Source: Acidimicrobiia bacterium
GTDB lineage: Bacteria; Actinomycetota; Acidimicrobiia; IMCC26256; JAGNEX01
Direction: 5' to 3'
Assembly: GCA_020637365.1 (NCBI GenBank)
Contig: JACJWE010000002.1
Coordinates: forward strand, 558,001 to 622,000
DNA: 64,000 nucleotides
Shown here: positions 58,176 through 64,000 of the stretch, piece after piece
How the letters are laid out: every line of letters begins with the position of its first letter
How positions within the stretch are numbered: position 1 is the stretch's first letter
The notes under the pieces: generated by a model
The model's database searches: none
What the model was told of the DNA's origin: nothing
Seen by the model: only the letters and a program-made list of their open reading frames with translations
Made by a program: the position numbers and the translations under genes

Positions 58176-58948
58176 GAATCCAGCTCCTTTGCCAGTTCGC
58201 GGTACGCGATCGCCCCACGAGAGACGGGATCAAACACGATGATCGGCTGGCCAAACGATGGGGCCTCTGAGATGCGCACCGTTCTGGGGACCACCGTTCG
58301 AAATACTTGATCTCCAAAATGTTCGCGAACTTCATGTTCGACATTGCTCGACAACTTTGTCCTTGCGTCGAACATGGTCAAGACAATTCCCTTGATTTCG
58401 AGATCCGGGTTCAAGTTGGTCCGCACCAGCTGTACATTTCGCAACAACTGACCCAGACCTTCCAGCGCGTAGTACTCGCACTGAATCGGAACAAGTACAC
58501 CTTTTGCTGCCGCGAATCCGTTGACTGTCACGAGACCCAGGGACGGGGGGCAGTCGAAGAGGATGTAGTCGTACTCCTCAACAACATCCGCTATCGCCCG
58601 CTTGAGCTTCATCTCTCTTGAGAAGGCGGATACGAGTTCGATCTCTGCGCCAGCGAGATCGATGGTCGCTGGAACGATGAAGAGGTTCTTGACGCTGGTC
58701 GGCTCAACACAATCTTCGATCGGGACCGCATTCATGAGGGCGTCATAGGTCGAATGCCGAATCTGCGTATGTTCGATCCCAATCCCGGTGCTCGCGTTCC
58801 CCTGAGGATCGAGATCGATAATCAGGACCCGTCGCCCGCGTTCTGCCAGGGCGGCACCAAGGTTGACCGTTGTCGTGGTCTTGCCCACTCCGCCCTTCTG
58901 ATTGGCAACAGCAAGCACGTTGCCTAAGGGTCTTTCCTCTGCTGACAC
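58172..58948 (-). CDS. parA: Chromosome partitioning ATPase ParA
   Basis: A 258-residue ParA/Soj with deviant Walker A ANQKGGVGKTTTTVN, the LIIDLDPQGNASTG box and DCPPSLGLVTVNG. The GTG at 58948 follows GAGGAG at good distance; a start at 58990 would add 14 basic residues. Coupled to parB by a four-base overlap. Drives movement of ParB-parS complexes. Confidence 0.95.
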   Translation of the reverse strand: MSAEERPLGNVLAVANQKGGVGKTTTTVNLGAALAERGRRVLIIDLDPQGNASTGIGIEHTQIRHSTYDALMNAVPIEDCVEPTSVKNLFIVPATIDLAGAEIELVSAFSREMKLKRAIADVVEEYDYILFDCPPSLGLVTVNGFAAAKGVLVPIQCEYYALEGLGQLLRNVQLVRTNLNPDLEIKGIVLTMFDARTKLSSNVEHEVREHFGDQVFRTVVPRTVRISEAPSFGQPIIVFDPVSRGAIAYRELAKELDS

Positions 58949-59067
58949 AGGTGCTCCTCGGCTTCTCCGGCGGCGGTGCGCCGGAGTCACTACTTCAGTA
59001 CTCGGTGGAGTGACGTTGATAGGTGGGTCATGCTAGCGGGGTTGGGGGGCTCTTTGGCGGATAGGGA

Positions 59068-59083
59068 TGTTCCACGTGGAACG
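59068..59083. other. parS-like site, one mismatch
   Basis: TGTTCCACGTGGAACG matches the parS consensus TGTTNCACGTGNAACA except for the last base. It lies 120 bases upstream of the parA start. Confidence 0.85.
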
Positions 59084-59308
59084 CTTGGCCCTGCCATTGT
59101 GTCGGCATTTCGCGTGCGCGGCCCCGGACTCCCTGCCCCGCTGATGTGCATCCGGGGCTCGCCGTGCACTGATCCGTAGCGTGACGTCACAATCGCCCCT
59201 CAACGCAGCTTGCGCTGACGTGCGGGCGTTCCGCCGATCACCGGAGTGATGCGTCTGCCCATTCTCCCCGGTCAAGGGCCTGTCAGTGATCTCGTAAGCG
59301 GGTGTCGG

Positions 59309-59324
59309 TGTTTCACGTGAAACA
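59309..59324. other. parS site, perfect palindrome
   Basis: TGTTTCACGTGAAACA is the full 16-base parS consensus. It lies 361 bases upstream of the parA start and about 4.4 kb from dnaA, in keeping with origin-proximal parS clusters. Confidence 0.95.
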
Positions 59325-59710
59325 CGACGATTCCACCCATTCTGTTTGCCGCCACCGGACTGCCTCGTCGTACCAGCGCCGGGCTACCGTGACGAGAGTT
59401 GCCGATTCACTACCCCCGCCCGACTCCTCTGGGGCTACCAGGAACAGGGTGCTCGCCGCGCCAACCTTGTCGCGTCCCGCATTCCCGAGCGGTCCCAACC
59501 CACCAAGCTCCGGACATCCAAGTCCTGGCAGGTTGGATCGCTAATAGAATGAGCGGGCACTTTCCGTCACGAACAAGGATCCTAGGTGGGCCACGCGTGG
59601 GCTTACCTTTCAATGAGGACGATTCAACACGTGACGGACGCTGCCGTGCGCTTGCCCCAGAGCGACCGTCCAGAGCAACGAAATTGCTGCTAGCTAGACG
59701 CTCGCTTATC

Positions 59711-59760
59711 GAGCGGGGCGGAGATCGGCGGTCTGGCGCCGCCACTCGCAAGGAGGAGAT
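59711..59760 (+). repeat. Third, diverged copy of the GATCGGCG/TCGCAAGGA repeat
   Basis: GAGCGGGGCGGAGATCGGCG followed by GTCTGGCGCC, GCCACTCGCAAGGAGGAGAT resembles 45058-45099 (GTGTGCGGATCGGCGATCCG, then GCGCGCCAGTCGCAAGGACGAGAT). Apart from scattered substitutions the two agree over about 45 bases. Confidence 0.45.
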
Positions 59761-60146
59761 CTACCCACCACCGGGCGAGAATCGCGGAATCGATCACGTC
59801 ACAAGTGGTGACCCGACCGCCCCGTACGTCTACAAGACGCTAGAGACCGACATCCATGCGTCGCGTGTCTGCGGGCACGGCCACACACCACCGTCACACA
59901 TTCCGCGATCCGTCGGTGGAGGATTCGGGGAGGTTCGACGCGACGTGTGCGTGCCGTTCACCGGGGAGGTACTGAGGACCACATTCCACAATTCACCTGT
60001 TGACGCTGAGTCGATGCCGCGATGCGCCCCGGCCAACCCGCGGGTCTGAGCCATTGTGCTCTCAAGGCCGGTCATCCCTACCGCGTTCGTCATAGGCGGT
60101 CACGAAGAATCAGGTATCAACCAGCGTGGCGACCTGAATAGTGTCC

Positions 60147-60776
60147 TCAGCCATCGAGCTTCTCAACGGGCCCCGTACGTACCCAAGCGTCGATTCCGGG
60201 AGCAATGTGGGTAGGTACTAGACCTTTGACCTCAGAGAAGCCGGTCTGGGTGTCGGACCGCGTTGACCCCACAACACTGCGGGCCGACAGAGCGACGATA
60301 CCGCCGACACACACGAGATCACGCGCAAGCGGAAGAATGGTGGACCGATCACCCACGCTTCGCCCGACCGCTATATCCATGAGAGGGAGCGACGAACCCG
60401 TCGACCGCGGTTTGAGGTCCCGAAGCACCACACGTTGCGCATCGACTTCTGGAAAGAATCCTGCGGCCCACTTGACCGCACGAACACTCTTGGCCCGCCG
60501 ATCGAGCCACCAAACCTCGGCATCTACCCACATCATCTGCAGGGCAAGACCAATCAGACCTGCCCCTGCACCAAAATCAAGTGCCCTACCAGCAAAATCT
60601 GGTAGGGCACTTGTAAGTTCTTCCGCGAAAGCGAGGTGCTTTGCGAGGGACTCATCACCGATGAGGCCAATGGACCGGCCGTAGCGATGGATGGTCTGCA
60701 CGCGGTCATCGCAGAGGACCGCATTCCATCGATCGCTCAACGACTTACTCTTCTTCGTCGTTGCTGTCCCCGTCAT
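60147..60776 (-). CDS. rsmG: 16S rRNA (guanine-N7) methyltransferase RsmG
   Basis: About 209 residues, methylating G527 of 16S rRNA. Motif I reads DFGAGAGLIGLALQ rather than the usual DVGSGAGLPGIPL, and LDRRAKSVRAVKWAAGFF replaces the common KRxAFL region, so the protein is divergent; identity rests on these motifs and on position between parA and jag. The ATG at 60776 lies within the jag 3' end; an ATG at 60800 is possible. Confidence 0.8.
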   Translation of the reverse strand: MTGTATTKKSKSLSDRWNAVLCDDRVQTIHRYGRSIGLIGDESLAKHLAFAEELTSALPDFAGRALDFGAGAGLIGLALQMMWVDAEVWWLDRRAKSVRAVKWAAGFFPEVDAQRVVLRDLKPRSTGSSLPLMDIAVGRSVGDRSTILPLARDLVCVGGIVALSARSVVGSTRSDTQTGFSEVKGLVPTHIAPGIDAWVRTGPVEKLDG

Positions 60777-61788
60777 CGTCTGCCGACGCATCAGGCCCAT
60801 CGGCTACGAGAACAACGTTTCGGCGAGGTTCTTGGCCTTCAGAGATCGTCGCAACACCGTCGATATCGTTCACCACATCGTGAACGACCTTGCGGTCGCT
60901 GGAGTTCATCCAGTCCATCCGGTGGGGGAGACCGGTCTCGCGCACGGCCGCAGCTGTGCGCTCAGTGAACGCTATCAACGCTGTGCGGCGTGCGTCACGG
61001 TAGCCAGCCACGTCAACGTTCACCCGCAAAGGATCCGAACCACCTTTACGGTGCAGGATGGTGCGGCAGATCTCTTGGATCGCTCGATTGGTGACGGCAT
61101 CAGGCCCGATCAACAGGCCAAGGTCGTCGCCCGACAGGGTGACGCTCAGCACATCATCGTCGACTACCGAACTGACGTTCGCTTCCATATCAAATGCGTC
61201 GAGTAAGTCGTCGAGGAAATCCTCGATCATCGTGGCTTGTTCTGAGGTTTCCATCGGTGCCTTCTGAGCCTTTGCTTCGCTTCCGGACGAGCGACCTCGC
61301 CCTCGATTGCCGCCGTCACTCTGACGTGGCTTTGTGTCGATCGTTTGACCAGCATCATTAGCCGGTTCCGAGCTCTGTTGATGCGTCGATGGCGATTGTG
61401 AGTCGGTCCCCGTGCTCATGACCGGAGCGTCGTTCCCCGCACGTCGCCGTGAACGATCCTTGCCTTGGTCCGCTGACTGCTGAGAGCTCGACTGTCGGCG
61501 GGGAGAACGCTCTGATCGAGAACCTTGACGGCCGGAACGACCCGACCGATCTCCACGAGACTCTTCGGAAGGGTTCGAACCACGTTGCCGCCGTCGGCGG
61601 GTTCGCTGCGGTTCATGGGTCACCGGACGAACTCGTGCTCGAATCCTCACCTCGGCTCGGCGGAGAAGACCACGCTTGCTTTCCTCGATGACTTCGTACT
61701 CGAGGTCACCCTCAGCAATACCTAGCCGGTCGAGTGCCAGACCCTTCGCCTCGGCCTCTGTGCGACCGACCGTTTCAATCCATTCCAT
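60745..61788 (-). CDS. khpB: Jag/KhpB RNA-binding protein with long linker
   Basis: A 347-residue protein: an N-terminal Jag_N domain (about 1-52, WIETVGRTEAEAKGLALDRLG), a disordered linker of about 150 residues rich in Ser, Arg, Gln and Gly, a KH domain (about 215-260, SGDDLGLLIGPDAVTNRAIQ) and an R3H domain (about 270-330, SSDRKVVHDVVND). The tail is acidic. KhpB binds RNA, usually with KhpA, and affects cell-division proteins. The linker is much longer than in Firmicutes. The stop lies inside the rsmG start region. Confidence 0.93.
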   Translation of the reverse strand: MEWIETVGRTEAEAKGLALDRLGIAEGDLEYEVIEESKRGLLRRAEVRIRARVRPVTHEPQRTRRRRQRGSNPSEESRGDRSGRSGRQGSRSERSPRRQSSSQQSADQGKDRSRRRAGNDAPVMSTGTDSQSPSTHQQSSEPANDAGQTIDTKPRQSDGGNRGRGRSSGSEAKAQKAPMETSEQATMIEDFLDDLLDAFDMEANVSSVVDDDVLSVTLSGDDLGLLIGPDAVTNRAIQEICRTILHRKGGSDPLRVNVDVAGYRDARRTALIAFTERTAAAVRETGLPHRMDWMNSSDRKVVHDVVNDIDGVATISEGQEPRRNVVLVADGPDASADDDGDSNDEEE

Positions 61789-61838
61789 TCTTTGTTCCCG
61801 TCAGAAAGTTGAACCCGAAAGAGGTGTTTACGCAGGTG

Positions 61839-62795
61839 CTAGTCCTGTTTTCCGCCAGCCGCCTCGGCATCCATTTGCTTGTAGATATATGCCTGCTGCG
61901 CTATCTGGAACAGGTTTGTCGTCAAGAAGTACAGACAAACCCCTGCTGGCATGATGAACGCTATGTAGCCCATGAACAAGGGCATGAACTTGAGCGCCGC
62001 TTGTCCAGGCATCTGCTGCGCACCTTGAGCGGTGCGCCGACCCATGGTCTGTCGCTGTTGGACGATGGCTGTGGCCGCGACCAATCCGACCAGGATGAAT
62101 GCCGGAATACGATCGGCTGCCGAGCCATCCGATTGAGAAGCGGCTTCCGAGAGGTTCAACACGCCAAGAAACTTCGAACCCTTGTCGAGACAGCCCGCGT
62201 GATCCTCACGTGCCAACAACAAGTCGTCTTGCGTAATCGTGTTCGCCCTGCCCTCAAGCAGCGCGTACTTCTCGTTGTCGGCCGCGTCTTCACTGTCCTT
62301 GAGGGCTTCGAAATCTTCGACGCTCTCAACTCCATCGGTGTCATTGGGGCGCACAACTTCCAGGACTTCAAAGCGTTGCGGAGGCGTAGCGTCTTCCATG
62401 AAGGCAGCGGGAGTACCACACAATTCTTCGAACAGTGCCGAGTCGTTCGGGAGATGGGCCACCGGACCCCGAAACACCGAGTACAGGCCGATCAACAACG
62501 GCAACTGGACGATCAAAGGGAGACAGCCAGATAGTGGACTGACCTTGCGCTCTTTGTAGAGCTTCATGGTCTCTTCGCTGACCTTCTGGCGGTCATCTTT
62601 GTACTTCTCTTGCAGGGCCTTGATCTCGGGTTGTAGCTCCTGCATAGCTCGTGCCGAACGGGCTTGTTTGGCCGACAGCGGATACAGCAGCATGCGAAGC
62701 AGCAGTGTCAACAGGATGATCGCAAATCCATAGGATGGGATCACCGAGTAAAAGAAGGCGAGGATCTGACCGATCAGGTCCTGAAACGCTCCCAT
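61839..62795 (-). CDS. yidC: Membrane protein insertase YidC with acidic outer-loop insertion
   Basis: A 318-residue Oxa1/YidC insertase: first helix with conserved Arg34 (LLTLLLRMLLYPL), cytoplasmic coiled hairpin (about 41-90), second helix about 93-110, then helices about 230-247 and 268-300. Between helices 2 and 3 there are about 120 residues, of which roughly 75 (about 131-205) are an acidic insertion without hydrophobic text; Cys126 and Cys202 flank it and could form a disulfide. Inserts membrane proteins alone or with SecYEG. Six bases after yidD. Confidence 0.93.
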   Translation of the reverse strand: MGAFQDLIGQILAFFYSVIPSYGFAIILLTLLLRMLLYPLSAKQARSARAMQELQPEIKALQEKYKDDRQKVSEETMKLYKERKVSPLSGCLPLIVQLPLLIGLYSVFRGPVAHLPNDSALFEELCGTPAAFMEDATPPQRFEVLEVVRPNDTDGVESVEDFEALKDSEDAADNEKYALLEGRANTITQDDLLLAREDHAGCLDKGSKFLGVLNLSEAASQSDGSAADRIPAFILVGLVAATAIVQQRQTMGRRTAQGAQQMPGQAALKFMPLFMGYIAFIMPAGVCLYFLTTNLFQIAQQAYIYKQMDAEAAGGKQD

Positions 62796-62800
62796 GTCAC

Positions 62801-63067
62801 CTACTTTGGTTGTTCATCAGAAGATGCGCTACGGCCAGAATTGGCTTGACGCTCGGTTGGTGGGGGGACCGGGTCATATCCGTAGCTGCCCCATGGATGA
62901 CAACGGCCGATTCGCCTCATCGACATCCACCCACCACGGCCGACACCGTAGACCTCGATGGCTTCTCGGGCATATTGCGAGCATGTCGGCAGATAACGGC
63001 ACCTCGGTGGACGCGTGGAACTCCACGCCTGATACCACCCGATCAGCTTTAGCGCGACGAAGCGCAC
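62801..63067 (-). CDS. yidD: Membrane protein insertion efficiency factor YidD
   Basis: An 88-residue protein with the family pattern LIGWYQAWSS, CRYLPTCSQYAREAI and CHPWGSYGYDPVPP. It assists YidC. It overlaps the end of rnpA by 19 bases and precedes yidC by six, the usual order. Confidence 0.95.
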   Translation of the reverse strand: MRFVALKLIGWYQAWSSTRPPRCRYLPTCSQYAREAIEVYGVGRGGWMSMRRIGRCHPWGSYGYDPVPPPTERQANSGRSASSDEQPK

Positions 63068-63378
63068 GACGCCCGCGCCGCCTCGGCGACCGAGGTTCGA
63101 AGTGCCTCAAACGGAGTATCCAAACTGGCCCGTTGAGCGATCAGCAAGTACGCCCGATCGTGAAGAAACGAGCTGCTCTCAGCCGCTACCGCGTGACGAA
63201 GGCGTCGACGAATTCGGTTCCGCTCGACGGCGTTACCCACCCGACGATTGACGGTGAAGCCGACCTGCGGCCCAGCAGTTTCGCCCAGAGGAATGGACTT
63301 CATCCAAAACCCTTCCCCTCGACGACGCGGGGCGCGGCTCAACAGGGCGAAAACGCTCCGTTGAGTGACCGACTTCAC
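63049..63378 (-). CDS. rnpA: Ribonuclease P protein component
   Basis: A 109-residue RnpA: GFTVNRRVGNAVERNRIRRRLRHAV carries the basic RNR motif that binds RNase P RNA. It starts with GTG sharing one base with the rpmH stop, so translation is coupled. Processes tRNA 5' ends. Confidence 0.95.
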   Translation of the reverse strand: MKSVTQRSVFALLSRAPRRRGEGFWMKSIPLGETAGPQVGFTVNRRVGNAVERNRIRRRLRHAVAAESSSFLHDRAYLLIAQRASLDTPFEALRTSVAEAARASCASSR

Positions 63379-63512
63379 TAGGCAGTCAAACGCCGACGGC
63401 CACGCACGCGACGCGCGCGAATGACGGCACGTCCCGAGCGGGTGCGCATCCTGGTCCGAAAGCCGTGCTTACGCTTGCGGCGACGATTGTTGGGCTGAAA
63501 CGTGCGCTTCAT
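63378..63512 (-). CDS. rpmH: 50S ribosomal protein L34
   Basis: A 44-residue, very basic protein starting [20 protein letters not shown], with [11 protein letters not shown] following, the canonical L34. GGAGGA lies just before the ATG at 63512. First gene of the rpmH-rnpA-yidD-yidC-khpB-rsmG operon, divergent from dnaA. Confidence 0.97.
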   Translation of the reverse strand: MKRTFQPNNRRRKRKHGFRTRMRTRSGRAVIRARRVRGRRRLTA

Positions 63513-63767
63513 GGGTTCCTCCTCCAGACGCGGCACGATCCGCAGGTACTGACGAGCGCCAGCTAGATATCTTGCGGCGTCGGTCCTGCGGCAAAATCGA
63601 GTCCGCAGGCTATCGGCCCGTACGTGGCGCTCGCAACGCGGTCGTTACCCTGTCCCTTGGCAGAGGGCTCCGGGCGTTGCTACCGTGCGGGGTCTGACTC
63701 TGGTCTGAGGTGTGGCCCACGCAAGCTGTCCCTGTGGCCCGACAAGTGTTTGTTCCGGAGGGACGTC

Positions 63768-64000
63768 GTGCACGATCGTGAAGAAATCTCGCTCGACCAA
63801 CACGAACTCTGGGGCGCCGCGAGCACCATTTTGCAAGATCGGCTCGGTTCCGCCTGGAGCACCTGGTTCGACGGTTCAGTACCAGAGAGCTTCGACCCGC
63901 AGACCCGTGTCCTGACACTCGCCGTTCCAAGCGAATACGTCCGCACTCGGATAGAGGACAAATACGCAGACCGGGTCGTCGAGGTGTTGCACCAGGTCAC
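63768..64000 (+). CDS. dnaA: Chromosomal replication initiator DnaA (5' part)
   Basis: The frame is open from the GTG at 63768 to the window edge, 77 residues: LWGAASTILQDRLGSAWSTW and LAVPSEYVRTRIEDKYADRV fit DnaA domain I, the part that binds DnaB and regulators. GGAGG lies eight bases before the GTG. Position, divergent from rpmH, is diagnostic. The 255-base gap before it contains no DnaA-box match, so any origin beside dnaA would lie to the right. Confidence 0.92.
   Translation, partial: MHDREEISLDQHELWGAASTILQDRLGSAWSTWFDGSVPESFDPQTRVLTLAVPSEYVRTRIEDKYADRVVEVLHQV

Larger units (their letters stand above)
58991..60146. other. Long non-coding stretch between parA and rsmG
   Basis: About 1.15 kb with no gene I can support. 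Open frames here (for example one over 59399-60049 on the plus strand) are Arg/Pro-rich and lack ribosome binding sites or family motifs. The stretch contains two parS sites and one repeat related to that at 45036. In mycobacteria parA and rsmG (gid) lie close together, so this is unusually long. Confidence 0.6.

Noticed and set aside
59399..60049. 216-residue plus-strand open frame in the parA-rsmG gap
   Set aside because: No ribosome binding site, Arg/Pro/Ser-rich composition and no recognisable motif; looks like a chance frame in GC-rich DNA.
63513..63767. Possible oriC between rpmH and dnaA
   Set aside because: I searched this gap for TTWTNCACA on both strands and found no match with fewer than two mismatches; it is also not AT-rich.

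Overview
The window is chromosomal DNA of a high-GC actinobacterium, most likely of the class Acidimicrobiia. The taxonomic call is an inference from gene order and protein style; there is no rRNA gene to confirm it. The right-hand 24 kb is the classic actinobacterial dnaA-proximal region: rpsF-ssb-rpsR-rplI-dnaB, a CCA-adding enzyme, a DUF6049 secreted protein, a Ser/Thr kinase, sigM with its presumed anti-sigma partner, trxB, trxA, a CwlM-like protein, parB, parA, rsmG, jag/khpB, yidC, yidD, rnpA, rpmH and, running off the right edge, dnaA. The order resembles Mycobacterium tuberculosis Rv3907c to dnaA, but the MutT4 gene and the MurJ part of Rv3910 are absent.

Left region (0.2-7.5 kb): a redox/cation locus. 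It holds a secreted Asp/His/Gly-repeat protein, an ApbE-type flavin transferase, a haem/ferric-reductase-like membrane protein, a two-component system whose sensor has an Asp-rich outer loop, and a cation diffusion facilitator. No flavin-acceptor (FMN-binding) protein is visible.

Region 7.5-23.2 kb: a second two-component system beside a lipoprotein and a two-ATPase/FtsX-type ABC exporter, then gdhA, a haem-degrading monooxygenase, a VOC protein, a nitrilase, a zeta-toxin/antitoxin pair with a palindromic operator, two amidohydrolases and a Na+/Ca2+-type antiporter. Ten of these genes carry frameshifts, about two dozen in all, while only one frameshift is seen in the remaining 48 kb. This is either real gene decay or a poorly polished stretch of assembly; I mark those genes as pseudogene and give the frames that can be joined.

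Region 23-38 kb: lipid and acyl-CoA type metabolism (SDR, enoyl-CoA hydratase, nitronate monooxygenase, fatty acid hydroxylase, TesB thioesterase), small housekeeping genes (YqeY, PfpI, cold shock protein), and secreted proteins (CAP lipoprotein, DUF1214 protein, GH26-like glycosidase with an extra domain).

Region 38-64 kb: replication, translation, redox and chromosome segregation genes. Noteworthy signals are a cluster of eight DnaA-box-like sites between dnaB and rplI, two parS sites upstream of parA (one a perfect palindrome), an acidic extension on ribosomal protein S18, and an acidic outer-loop insertion in YidC. I see no tRNA, rRNA, CRISPR array or insertion sequence.
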